A stretch of DNA of 64,000 nt from Anolis sagrei (taxonomy: Eukaryota > Chordata > Lepidosauria > Squamata > Anolidae): positions 108,320,366 through 108,384,365 of the forward strand of contig NC_090023.1 of assembly GCF_037176765.1 (NCBI RefSeq), written 5' to 3'. The translations under genes and the position numbers were made by a program. The notes below the pieces were generated by a model, which worked only from the letters and a program-made list of their open reading frames with translations, ran no database searches and was not told the origin of the DNA. The stretch's first letter is position 1; each line of letters opens with the position of its first letter. Positions 1 through 8,640 of this stretch are shown here, piece after piece.

Positions 1-458
1 CTTCCTCCTTGATTGAATCACCGGCATTTTTCTGACATTTCCTTATGGATATACCTCCCCGCTTAAGAGGTACATATTTATCTACTCACTTTGTTGTTTT
101 CAACACTGCTAGTTAGACAGAAGTTGGACTAAAGGCCAGGAGCTCACACTGACCCGGGCTTTGAATTGTCGACCTTTTGATTGGCAAGGTTTAGTGTAGC
201 TGGTGGTTAACTTGCTATGGTAAAGCTCAGCCCATATAAAAACTGTAAATAAATAAATCATGAAAAATTAAGCATATTGTTTGAAAAAGCCTAGAAATAT
301 CTGAATATCTGGAACATTTACATTTTTGCAATACAGAACCATTACTTAGCCTCTTGTAATTTTTATATTACCCACTTTCACTGTCCCAAACAGAAACATG
401 TCCCAATCTTACATTATTTGGAAGGAAGATTGACTGAAACCAATAGGATACACTATCA
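1..458. other. Unassigned AT-rich DNA
   Basis: I see no coding exon. A short run near 225-262 (aaactgtaaataaataaatc) looks like the A-rich 3' tail of a LINE, but there is too little to name a family. The rest is AT-rich non-coding sequence. Confidence 0.4.
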
Positions 459-546
459 GCAGGTTTTTCGGGCTATATGGCCATGGTTTAGAGGCATTCT
501 CTCCTGACGTTTTGCCTGCATCTATGGCAAGCATCCTCAGAGGTAG
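459..546 (-). mobile_element. Penelope-like element, terminal (pLTR) fragment
   Basis: On the minus strand this reads CTGAGGATGCTTGCC, then ATGCAGGC, then CAAAACGTCAGGAG, followed by the 'catggccatatagcccgaaaaa' type end. It matches the repeat end seen at about 3374-3470, 7140-7250, 43855-43970 and 63236-63330 in this window. It is isolated, with no coding part next to it. I link the family to Penelope-like elements through the coding sequence attached to the other copies. Confidence 0.6.
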
Positions 547-1078
547 GATTCTTTTCCAGAGATCTATTTTCAGAATCAAGGTAAAATAGATAAAATACTT
601 ATAAACTTATAAAGATCCACTAAAATTAAGAATCAAAACATGTCTTTAATTATATTTGCCAGTTCTCTTTTCTGTAAAATCTTCCCAGTAATTCCATATT
701 TTTCGTATTTTCTATTGCTATTTAATGAAAGCCACAAGCTAAAAGCTGTATAAGTGTATAAAAACCCACTTAGCTATGTCTAATAAAACAGTAAACATGC
801 AACATTTTCAAGACAGAGAGTGATGCACTACGATGGCAGGGAGGAATGTAAAGCACACCATCACTTTGTAATTCTGGTGAAAAATATGTGAGAAAATAGT
901 GTCTTGGAATTAATGGTATTTTCAAGTGTTTTAAGCACCTACATTTCTAAATGTATGACCATAGCTGTGGAATTACTAGCAATCTGTAATAACCTGGGGT
1001 TTGATTTGCTCTTCACATCAATGCTGTAAAATGTGTCAAATCCAGAACCACTTTTTCCCCCAACTACTGTACCTTTTG
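547..1078. other. Unassigned DNA
   Basis: AT-rich sequence with no exon-like open frame bounded by splice sites and no repeat family that I recognise. Confidence 0.3.
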
Positions 1079-1363
1079 GAGCCCCCGGTGGCACAGCGGG
1101 TTAAACAGGGGAGCAGGGTGAGCTCCCACTGTCAACCCCAGCTTCTGCCAAGCGAGCAGTTTGAAAACATGCAAATGTGATTAGATCAATAGGTACCACT
1201 CCAGCAGGAAGGTAACGGTGCTCCATGCAGTCATGCCGGCCACATGACCTTGGAGGTATCTACGGACAACACCGGCTCTTCATCTTAGAAATGGAGATGA
1301 GCATCACCCCCCCAGAACTGGACACGACTAGACTTAATGTCAAGGGGAAACCTTTACCTTTAC
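1079..1363 (+). repeat. Sauria/ACA-type SINE, near full length
   Basis: The repeat starts with gagcccccggtggcacagc, a tRNA-like promoter head (A-box-like 'ggtggcacagcgggttaaac'). It continues with the lizard SINE body (agctcccactgtcaacccca, ccatgcagtcatgccggcc, gacacgactagacttaatgt) and ends in the pyrimidine tail 'aaacctttacctttac'. A diverged copy in the same orientation lies at 30215-30525. SINEs of this type are transcribed by RNA polymerase III and have no coding capacity. The tRNA-like head is somewhat shortened. Confidence 0.8.
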
Positions 1364-1489
1364 TGTACATTTTAAATCCAATAGATTGATATGCTTGCTC
1401 CTCGTTCAATGAATCAATCAATAAATCGGTTTTTTAAAAAATCCTACAGAATGAAATAAAGCAACCAATATTTCTATCATATTTGTATC

Positions 1490-1735
1490 CAGTGTGCAGG
1501 TTTTGTTGTCTTCTTCTGACTAATGGTGACCCTAAGGTCCTATCATCAGCTTTCTTGGCAAGTTTTGTTCAGAGGAGGACTATTTTTCCCTTTTTCTGAG
1601 GCTGAGAGAGTGTGACTTGCCCAAGGTCACCAGCAGGTTTTCATGGCCAAGTGGGTATGAGAAACATGGTTTCTAGAGCCACGGTTTAACATTTAATTCC
1701 CTGCGTTATGCTGGCTCTCTACTCTGCAGAGTGTG
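1490..1735 (-). repeat. tRNA-headed SINE (second type), minus strand
   Basis: On the minus strand it reads agagagccagcataac, a degraded tRNA head, then ccacttggccatgaaaacc and gaccttgggcaagtcacact, then 'tctgaacaaaacttgccaag'. Pieces of the same body occur at 5928-5998 and 7644-7795. The copy is old. It is not a functional tRNA gene because the cloverleaf is broken and the non-tRNA body follows the head. Confidence 0.6.
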
Positions 1736-1892
1736 TGCAACAAAAGCTTTGGTACTTGAGCATTTCAGGTGCCATTGAAACAAGTGTTTCATGATGATGT
1801 GTTGGACTGAAACTTGGGCCTTCAGGTTAAAGTCTCCACTGAGCTATGAAACTTACCTTGGAAAATATTGCACCCTGTCCTTTATCAAGGGA

Positions 1893-2168
1893 TTTATATG
1901 TGTATGTGTGAGGAGCGATTTAAGAAACTACAAGTTGCTTCTGGTGTGAGAAAATTGGCCATTGGCAAGGATGTTACCTAGGGGATGCCTGGATGTTTTA
2001 CCATCCTGTGGGAGGCTTCTGTTATGTCCCCATATGAGAAGCTGGAGCTGACAGACAGATTTGAACCACCAACCGGATTTGATGGTTCCCGGATTTGAAC
2101 CACCAACCTTTCGGTCAGCAGTCCTGCTGGCACAAGGATTTAACCCATTGCACCTCTGGGGACTCTGA
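1893..2168 (-). repeat. Lizard SINE with LINE-like 3' tail, minus strand
   Basis: Read on the minus strand, a tRNA-like head (gagtccccagaggtgcaatg, then 'gaccgaaaggttggtggttc') is followed by the body (agctccagcttctcatatgg, ccaggcatcccctaggtaac) and the tail 'agaagcaacttgtagtttctt aaatcgctcctcacac'. A second copy lies at 19878-20130. The tail resembles the 3' end of the LINE whose copies lie at 4487-6175, 18225-19020 and 63720-64000. Part of the head is locally duplicated (the 'ggatttgaaccaccaacc' motif occurs twice). Confidence 0.7.
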
Positions 2169-2989
2169 TCAAAGGCAAAGAGAGTCAGAATAAGTCAGAT
2201 GAAGGGCAAAGAGAGTCAGAATAGCACCTTGAACCGCTATAGATATATAACCCTCCTTTCATCCATTCTCCCTTTAACAACCTTTAACAACACAGAGTTA
2301 GGTCTTCACACTTGACTGTACTAATAAACTTAGCACGACTTTTCCACACAGGTTTTGCCTCATACTTCAAATCTGCTGCAGAGAATATGACCCCCCCCCC
2401 CCTCCAGAGTTCAGATTCAGAGTTCAGATTAGAGAGGTGCAAAATGGATGAAATTCGATTAGTAATTCATTTAGGAGACATGGCTGGCCCTCTTCAATTA
2501 GTAAACACTTGGAGGGGTCCCATTCCAATTTATAATCCAAATCCCTGAGCTTTGGAATTGCTTCCTTAAAATTTGGGGGTCGCTTCTCAGTCATTTTTAT
2601 GGCTATCAGGATGAAACTTGACACACTTGTAGGCAACATTCACAACTTTAAGCCTGCCAAGTTTCAGAAAGTTTTAGTCATCCACTGATTTTTAGGAAAT
2701 TTAAAAAGGTTTTTACAAATAATTAAAATAAACTGAAGAGGTTTCCCCTTGAATTTCTGAATGATGAGACAATATAAGTAGGGTAATTGTAGACCCATAT
2801 AATGAAGTTTGAACAGCATTCTTTGGCAGTGTAGATCCATCCCCATTCTTCCCTTTAATTTAGGACAGCAGATAAGGTCTCTTCATAGAAATTGTTCTAT
2901 GAGTCTAATCTAGTTCAAAGCAGATAATCTGGATTTGATATAGCAAGGGAGATCTGGCATTAGTCTACCTTCAAGTTGCATGGTGACTT
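2169..2989. other. Unassigned, probably an old repeat
   Basis: There is a poly-C run at 2391-2402. The text around 2440-2700 (ggatgaaattcgattag, gatgaaacttgacacacttg, ccaagtttcagaaagtttta) has the look of an old lizard repeat, but I cannot name the family. No exon is seen. Confidence 0.3.
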
Positions 2990-3108
2990 AGGCCCCTTCC
3001 ACAGAACTATATAAAATCCACATTGAACTGGATTATATGGCAGTGTGGACTTGTGGATTATCTGCCTTGATATTCTGGGTTATATGCCTTTGTGGAAGGA
3101 AGCTGGCC
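2990..3108. repeat. MITE of the 'ggccccttccac' inverted-repeat family
   Basis: It starts ggccccttccacagaac and ends near 'tgtggaaggaagctggcc', giving imperfect terminal inverted repeats. The body (ccacattgaactggattatatggcagtgtgg) recurs at 9905-10068, 15233-15378, 34928-35083 and 36424-36562. It has no coding capacity. It is probably a cut-and-paste DNA transposon derivative; the superfamily is not assigned because no consistent target duplication is visible. Confidence 0.6.
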
Positions 3109-3159
3109 AGTTCTCTGACTTAAGAAGCTGCCTCTTTATCTGAGATGAAAACATCTCAC

Positions 3160-3490
3160 AGAACATTCTACAGATATATAAACTCCACTGTCATAGATTC
3201 CCCTGGGCAGAAAGCAGACAGACTTTGAAACTGCAAGGCCATTAAAGGCTAATCAAGGTGGCCAATTGCAACATTCACACTTGCCTCCAACAGACAAGAG
3301 TTCTTTCTCCCACCCTGGACATTATTCCACAGATCTATAAACCCCACTTGCCTAGTTTCCAATAGACTTCACAACCTCTGAGGATGCCTGCTATAGATGG
3401 GGGTGAAACATCAGGAGAGAATGCTTCTGACTCAGGAGAGAATGCTTCTGGAACATGGCCAGACAGCCCAGAAAACTCACAGCAACCCAT
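3160..3490 (+). mobile_element. Penelope-like element, 3' part
   Basis: The non-coding 3' part reads aaaggctaatcaaggtggcc, caacagacaagagttctttc, ccacagatctataaaccccac, then the terminal repeat 'cctctgaggatgcctgctatagat' and 'cagcccagaaaactcacagc'. It matches copies at 6738-7268 and 63236-63702. A short internal duplication (tcaggagagaatgcttctg occurs twice at 3412-3450) is specific to this copy. It is old; the hammerhead-like core seen at 63285-63324 is diverged here. Confidence 0.65.
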
Positions 3491-3654
3491 TTCACAGAAC
3501 AGTCCTTCTGGCTGGTTTCTATGAGTGGTGTCCCATCCAAGTGCTATCCATATCCAAGTGTGCCTGCTTAGCTTCCAAGATCAGACAGGGCCAGCCTTGA
3601 GGGTGTTTAGGCATAGAAGAACGATGCAATGTCAGTTTTGTCATTGTAGGAATT

Positions 3655-3853
3655 GCCCTGACTGCCAAGAACTTCCTGACTGTGGAACTCTCTGCCTCGG
3701 AGTGTGGTGGAGGCTCCTTCTTTGGAAGCTTTTAAACAGAGGCTGGATGGCCACCTGTCAGGGGTGCTTTGAATGCAATATTCCTGCTTCTTGGCAGGGG
3801 GTTGGACTGGATGGCCCATGAGGTCTCTTCCAACTCTAGGATTCTATCACTCT
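3655..3853 (+). mobile_element. CR1-type LINE, 5'-truncated 3' end
   Basis: The plus strand encodes the familiar CR1 ORF2 C-terminus in diverged form (gtggaggctccttctttgga = VEAPSLE-like; 'cagaggctggatggccacct' = QRLDGHL). The 3' end follows (gggttggactggatggccc, then 'ctaggattctatcactctaag'). It is a short dead copy. Related copies lie at 6665-6738, 8443-8640, 10155-10405 and 38390-38740. Confidence 0.8.
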
Positions 3854-3939
3854 AAGAGGCTTCCAGTGTGACACCAAAGTGCTGAAAGCAGCCTGGTATG
3901 ACTTTGAAACAGGGCGGATGGGGATGCTCTTCCCTGTCC

Positions 3940-4440
3940 CGGAGTCCATGGCATAGGCAAGACCCAGTGGGTCTCCTTCTCCTCCTCCTTTGCCCTGCCC
4001 CTAGCGGCCTCCTTCTCCCCCCCTCTCCCCCCCCCGCCCTCTTCTTGGTCCCTGGGCTTTCTCACCTGCGGGGTCCAGCATGGCCAAAGGGTCGCTGAGG
4101 GAGGGAGCCGAGGGCGGGAGCGAGGGCTGCATCCTCGGGGCGCCCCTTCCTCCTCGCCGTGGGACCCGGCCATGCGAGGCTCAGCCCCGGACTGGTCCTT
4201 GCGGGAGAAGAGGAGGCGAAGAAGAAGGCGCCCGAGGAGAGAGCAGAGGCGGTGCCGCCGGAGGAGGGTGCCCGGGGAGGAGCCAGACAGACAGCCAGGG
4301 AAAGAGAGGGAGAGAGGGAGAGAGGGGGAGAGGGAGGAAGAGGCGCGCGCCCTCGGGGGTCCCCTGTGCCCGCCTTTTTCTGACTGAGGGGAAGAGGCTT
4401 TTCTGCCCGCTGGTGACAGCATCCTCGCATTGGGCACTCT
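3940..4440 (-). promoter_or_regulatory. GC-rich CpG-island-like promoter of the TMEM255B-like gene
   Basis: About 500 bp of strongly GC-rich sequence with many CpGs stands out sharply from the AT-rich surroundings and surrounds the putative exon 1. A purine-rich tract (gaaagagagggagagaggga and on) lies at about 4300-4345 in the presumed upstream or 5'UTR region. There is no TATA box, as usual for CpG-island promoters. Overlapping open frames of 100-200 codons in this island arise from GC richness and are not called as genes. Confidence 0.55.
4066..4132 (-). CDS. TMEM255B: TMEM255B first coding exon (partial gene)
   Basis: On the minus strand an ATG at 4132-4130 opens a 22-codon frame (begins MQPSLPPSAP, ends SDPLAMLDPA). 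It ends in phase 1 at a clean donor, GCAG|gtgaga (4066/4065). From memory, human TMEM255B begins MQPPVPGPLGLLDPAEG, so both ends match: MQP at the start and PLxxLDPA just before the splice site, with a few extra residues between. The product is a four-pass membrane protein of unknown function. The remaining exons, with all the transmembrane segments, must lie left of the window; I find none in 1-4065. Supporting context: the exon sits in a GC-rich island, and its position and strand relative to ATP4B and TFDP1 match the human order. The weak point is that only 22 residues are available for comparison. Confidence 0.72.
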
Positions 4441-4486
4441 CTTTTTTCCTCATTGTGGCTTTCCTTCTCAAGTCCCCACAACTATA

Positions 4487-4916
4487 CAAAGTTTATTTAC
4501 TTATCTTATCAGGAGCAAACCAATGTATTTGAGAAAACACAAAGTTTGCAAACTTGGCATTCTATTAAATATCCTTTGACCCAAAGCTGGCCACTTGGAG
4601 TGCCCCTGGTGTTGATATAAAGAGGTCCTCCATTGTGCATCTGGCAGGGCTCAGGTTGCATTGTAGCAGGTGGTCTATGGTTTGCTCTTCTCCACACACT
4701 TGCATGTCGTGGACTCCGCTGCTTTGTGGCCCCATTTCTTAAGGTTGGCTCTGCATCTTGTGGTGCCAGAGCGCAGTCTGTTCAGAGCCTTCCAAGTCTC
4801 CCAGTCTTCTGTGTAACCAGGAGAGAGTCTCCCATTTGCTGGGTTTGAGCCTGCCACTTTTGGACTCTTGCTTGCTGAGGTTTCCTGTGAGTATCTCTGT
4901 AGATCTTAGAAAACTA

Positions 4917-4918
<2 letters not shown>
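4487..4918 (-). mobile_element. LINE 3' end (non-LTR retrotransposon, clade unsure)
   Basis: The minus strand encodes a diverged C-terminus with ALNRLRSGTTRCRANLKKWG, followed by 'EEQTIDHLLQCNLSPARCT'-like sequence and the 3' end. The better plus-strand copy at 18650-19020 shows the same order, ending ASFWSKDI-stop. The Cys/His-rich motif at the C-terminus is usual for non-LTR reverse transcriptases. The 3' tail on the minus strand (tgctcctgataagataagta) resembles the tail of the SINEs at 1893-2168 and 19878-20130. The upstream part of the same insertion resumes at about 5640-6175, beyond a block of later insertions. Confidence 0.65.
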
Positions 4919-4985
<67 letters not shown>

Positions 4986-4986
4986 G
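4917..4986 (+). repeat. Microsatellite (CTGT)n(CTAT)n
   Basis: About seven ctgt units pass directly into about ten ctat units. It is a compound tetranucleotide repeat at the point where the LINE fragment is interrupted. Confidence 0.95.
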
Positions 4987-5112
4987 TTCTTTATTGATTC
5001 ATTAAAATAGTGAAAAAGATAGGGGAAGGAGAAGAAACATAAAAAAGGGAGATAGAGAGAGAAGGAAGTAGAGAAGGAAAATAAAGAAAAAAGAAAAAAA
5101 GATTTAAGTAAA

Positions 5113-5142
5113 ATAATAATAATAATAATAATAATAATAAGC
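5113..5142 (+). repeat. (AAT)n microsatellite preceding an R4 fragment
   Basis: About nine aat units lie directly upstream of the R4-type fragment that starts at about 5143. Two more R4 fragments, at 21061 and 21630, also sit next to TAA runs. Confidence 0.9.
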
Positions 5143-5400
5143 AGCTCTGGCACAAGCCAGTAAAGGTAGTCCCAGTGGTGATCGGCACACTGGGTGCAGT
5201 GCCTAAAGACCTTGGCCTGCACTTAAACACAATCAGCGCTGACAAAATTGCCATCTGCCAGCTGCAAAAGGCTACCTTATTGGGATTTGCACCCATTATT
5301 CGCTGATACATCACACAGTCCTAGACACTTGGGAAGTGTCCAACGTGTGATCCAATACAACACCCAGCAGTCTGCTGTGGACTCACCTTGTTGTGTTTCA
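5143..5400 (+). mobile_element. R4/Dong-type LINE, 5'-truncated 3' end
   Basis: Plus-strand translation gives PVVIGTLGAVPKDLGLHLNT then IAICQLQKATLLG, close to the R4-like C-terminus at 21147-21473. It begins just after an AAT run (cacaagccagtaaaggtagt) and ends 'actcaccttgttgtgtttc'. The start point is nearly the same as that of the fragment at 21630, so the two share a truncation point. The element is dead. Confidence 0.75.
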
Positions 5401-5639
5401 AATTTATTTATTCGTTGTGTCAGGGCAACCAGTCAAATTATATTACATTTCACTGTGTTTTAAATAATAATAATAAATAGAAAAATAGAGGAAAAAATAG
5501 AGAAATATAGAAAGTAAAATAGAGCAAAAGTGGATTATTTCTTGGCTTCTGGGTATCTTCCTTGAGGTTTCCTCCTTTTCCTTCTTCTCTTCTTGTTCTC
5601 TTTTCTTTATCCCTCTCTTCTTTTATTTATGGTCTGATC

Positions 5640-6175
5640 TTCCTTATAGGACTATTCTCTTTGTGTTTCTTTTTAAGTGTTTTGTAAACTACTTCTTGAT
5701 TTTGGCGTGCTGGCTGATATCCGAACAGAGGATGGGCCGGAGATGTCACTGCCTTGGTCCTTTTTTTATTGGCTGCTACTTCCCGGCGGATGTCAATTGG
5801 TGCAATACCGGCTAAACAGTGTAATTTCTCCAGTGGTGTAGGGCGCAGACAGCCCATGATAATGTGGTATATCTCATTAAGAGCCACATCCACTATTTTA
5901 ACGTGGTGAGATGTGTTCCATCTGGAAGGCCTGGTGTAGAAGTTAGTATGCTGGATTATAGCTCTGGAGACCAGAGTTCAAATCCCCTCTCATGCGCACT
6001 CAGCAGCAGAATAGCAAAGCGCAAGGGCAGAAGTCTTCACTGTATCTGGTTGTGATCCACAGGTTGTGCCAGTCAGCTTTCGTATGATATTGTTTCTAGT
6101 GCCCACTTTTTGTTTGGCATTCAGGTCATGCTTCTTGTAAGTCATAGAACGGTCCAGGGCAGGCATGTATCTCAA
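5640..6175 (-). mobile_element. LINE middle part, interrupted by a SINE fragment
   Basis: On the minus strand, 6175-6000 encodes MTYKKHDLNAKQKVGTRNN, then IIRKLTGT and SALALCYSAAE. After an inserted piece, 5893-5690 encodes MDVALNEIYHIIMGCLRPTP, then LAGIAPIDIRREVAAN and HPLFGYQPA. The same blocks occur in order, without the insert, at 18260-18640 on the plus strand. Together with 4487-4918 this is one broken insertion of a non-LTR LINE. I do not recognise the clade with certainty. Confidence 0.65.
5928..5998 (+). repeat. tRNA-headed SINE fragment inserted in the LINE
   Basis: The text 'gtgtagaagttagtatgctgg' and 'ctctggagaccagagttcaaatcccct' is a tRNA-like B-box region of the SINE type also present at 7644-7795. 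It splits the LINE coding blocks at 5893 and 6000. Confidence 0.55.
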
Positions 6176-6314
6176 ACTATCTCAAAGCTCCCTGCTTGAG
6201 TGGCAATGGCACAAAGTTGAAGAATATTCTCATGTTGCCACTGTTTTTCTAATCAAGGGGAAGAAGGTCTACTTCACACAACCAAATGAAGTTGAAACAT
6301 AGGGTGGATCTACC

Positions 6315-6405
6315 CCAGGCATGGGCAAACTTTAGCCCTTGCCTTGTTTTGAGCTGCAACTCCCACAATTTCTAACAACTGGAGTTTGCCCAAGTCTGAT
6401 TGTTT
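6315..6405. repeat. Degraded palindromic hAT-type MITE
   Basis: The ends 'caggcatgggcaaacttta' and 'gtttgcccaagtctg' are the inverted termini of the 134-bp palindromic MITE seen intact at 7510-7643 and 61357-61490. This copy is shorter and internally eroded. Confidence 0.55.
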
Positions 6406-6664
6406 GACCTCAATCTAACTAGTATTTCTCAATGCTGTGTAATGTTGGGGTTTGTAGTTTGGTAGGGAACCAGCCCTCATACCTCATTGTACTACAGCAG
6501 GGATTCTCAAAGTGTACTCCAGGGAGCCGTTGGGCTCTGTGAAGCATACTAAGGGGCTCCACAGTTTCCTCCTCCTTTCCCCCTCCTCTTCCCCTCCAAT
6601 CTCTCCTGTTCCACCACCTGCCCCTGCCTTCCTCGCCCTCAAAAGCTTTTTTTCCCTCATCTTC

Positions 6665-6738
6665 CTCACTGCCCATAGAATCCTGGAATTTGAGAGTTGG
6701 AAGAGAGCTCTGGGCCATCCAGTCCAACCCCCTGCCAA
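6665..6738 (-). mobile_element. CR1 LINE 3' end fragment
   Basis: The text 'catagaatcctggaatttga' and 'ggccatccagtccaaccccct' is the minus-strand 3' end of CR1. It is cut off by the Penelope-like copy that follows directly. Confidence 0.65.
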
Positions 6739-7268
6739 GAACATTGTCCACATGCTTGTGGATTTCGATGGCCTTTCTGTGTAGTCTGACATGGTAGTTG
6801 TTAGAAATTCACAAGCATGTGGACAATTTCAACAGAAAGGAAGAAACAATGAAAATGAACACAATCTGGCTACCAGTATTTAAAAAACTCTAAAATCAGA
6901 AAAGTAAACAAAGACATTGCAGCTCCAGACAAGAAACAATCAAGGACAGCGAACCGCCATTAAACAAAGGATGCCCCCAGGCAGTAAGAAGTCACACCTT
7001 GAAAACTGCTAGGCCATTAAATGCTAATCAAGGTGGCCAATTGCAACAACCACACCTACCTCCAACAGACAAGAGTTCTTTCTCCCACCCTGGACATTCC
7101 ACAGATAGATAAACCCAATTTTCCTAGTTTCCAACAGACCTCACATCCTCTGAGGATGCCTGCCATAGATGTGGGTGAAACATCAGGAGAGAATGCTTCT
7201 GGATCATGGCCATACAGCCTGAAAAAATTACAGCAACCCAGTGATTCCGGCCATGAAAGCCTTTGACA
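6738..7268 (+). mobile_element. Penelope-like element with inverted 5' tail
   Basis: From about 6807 the plus strand encodes IHKHVDNFNRKE, the C-terminal GIY-YIG endonuclease region typical of Penelope-like elements, and a diverged WLPV block. The 3' part (aatcaaggtggccaattgca, caacagacaagagttctttc) and the terminal repeat (cctctgaggatgcctgcc) follow, to 'aaagcctttgacaac'. The 5' end is an inverted copy: 6738-6805 on the minus strand reads NNYHVRLHREAIEIHKHVDN, and the plus strand then repeats IHKHVDN. Inverted tails of this kind are known from Penelope elements. The copy is old and dead. Confidence 0.75.
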
Positions 7269-7509
7269 ACAGTATCAATTGTGCTAACAGAATACCAGTG
7301 CTAAATATTTGCTTAACTAAGCACTTGCTCATACGTGTTACATTTCCTTCCTTAAAAACTTATGATAGAAATAAAACGACAATTGAAATCTTCCACTTAC
7401 CTAGCTTCATTTGAGACATTATGAGGAAAATCAGATAAAAATAAAGTGTTTGGCGTGTACACTCTTTTCCCACACTAGTAATGCAAATGGGAGCCAGAAT
7501 GGTGTAGAG

Positions 7510-7643
7510 CAGGCATGGGCAAACTTGGGCCCTCCAGGTGTTTTGGACTTCAACTCCCACAATTCCTAACAGCATACCGGCTGGTAGGAATTGTGGCAGT
7601 TGAAGTCCAAAACACCTGGAGGGCCAAAGTTTGCCCATGTCTG
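7510..7643. repeat. 134-bp palindromic hAT-type MITE with 8-bp target duplication
   Basis: The two halves are near-perfect inverted copies (caggcatgggcaaacttggg / aaagtttgcccatgtctg, with the spacer 'ataccg' at the middle). It is flanked by gtgtagag on both sides (7502-7509 and 7644-7651), an 8-bp duplication as expected for the hAT superfamily. It is inserted in the tRNA-like SINE at 7644-7795. A second copy of exactly the same length lies at 61357-61490. Confidence 0.8.
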
Positions 7644-7795
7644 GTGTAGAGGTTAACGTGCAGAACTATCACTCTGGAGACCAGAGTTCAAATCCCCTCC
7701 CAGTCTTGGAAATCCACTCTGCAAGAAAACATCTTGATAAGTTCACCTTAGAGTTGTCAAAAATTGGCAATGATTTGAATGTGCACAACAACAAA
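7644..7795 (+). repeat. tRNA-headed SINE
   Basis: The text 'tctggagaccagagttcaaatc' is a B-box-like region, followed by the body 'cttgataagttcaccttaga' and the end 'gaatgtgcacaacaac'. The 5' end is split off by the MITE at 7510-7643. Confidence 0.6.
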
Positions 7796-8442
7796 TAACA
7801 AACAATAAAAATCTAAAGTAGAAGGCACCTGCTGTTATTAAAAAATAGCTCTTTGCATCTTCTTATAAAAGGCCATCACAACCTGTTATACGTATGTGGC
7901 TTAGCTGCTCCTCAAAAGAAATCATCCAATGAGGCACCCAACACACCAAACCACGACACTTGCAGGCCAGGTCTTCCTTGGAAGCATAGAAAGTCCCTCA
8001 AGTTAAAGGCAACACTCATTTCTAATTAAACGCTCTGCAGAAGAAAGAAAAATAATCACTCCCAAATGTCAGCTGTATATTTAAAACAACCTTTTTTTAA
8101 CAACAGAGAAATATGGTTCTTGTTTGCCCTTCTCACTCTTCTTTGAAAAAGATGCCATTAATTGGACATAAAAGGAACAAGCTGGTCACAGAGATAAAGG
8201 CAAAGAGAAAGCAATGGATATAGCCAACACCTTTTTCTGCACTCTTTCAACAACTTTTTCGAATAACAAAACTGTGAATGCTGTAGCGTTAATACATATG
8301 TGAACCTGAGAATGGCTTTTTAAAAACTAACCTGTCTAATCAAGGGAGATGATTTGTGATTGAGCTGAAATTGTGGAAAGGTCTGCTCTTTGACGAGGCA
8401 CCAGCACTCTTCGGCAGAAAAGGCTAAAGACCTTGTAGCACT
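7796..8442. other. Unassigned DNA
   Basis: No exon-like frame with splice sites and no repeat that I can name. I looked for rhodopsin-kinase-like coding sequence here and in every other unassigned stretch up to 32 kb and saw none. Confidence 0.35.
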
Positions 8443-8640
8443 AAAATTCCCATAGAATAATAGAGCTGGAAGAGACCACATGGGCTATCTAATCCAACCC
8501 CCTACCATGCAGGAAAAGCACAATCAAAACACCCTGACCAATGGCAATCCAGTCTCTGTTTAAAAGCCTCCAAAGGAGGAGTTCCCACCAGACTCCAAGG
8601 CAGTGAGTTCCACTGTTGAACAGTTCAACTTGTGTCAAGC
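8443..8640 (-). mobile_element. CR1 LINE 3' end fragment
   Basis: The text 'catagaataatagagctggaa' and 'gaccacatgggctatctaatccaacccc' through 'gccaatggcaatccagtctctg' is the reverse complement of the CR1 3' end. The copy is old and 5'-truncated. Confidence 0.75.

Noticed and set aside
1079-1150. Possible tRNA gene (A-box and B-box-like text)
   Set aside because: The cloverleaf is incomplete and the known SINE body follows. The same applies at 1700, 5930, 7650, 20100 and 30215.
3847-4532. Several overlapping open frames of 100-196 codons on both strands in the GC-rich island
   Set aside because: Open on both strands because GC-rich sequence lacks stops; compositions are low-complexity (Arg/Gly/Glu/Ser/Pro). 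Only the 22-codon exon with donor and homology is kept.
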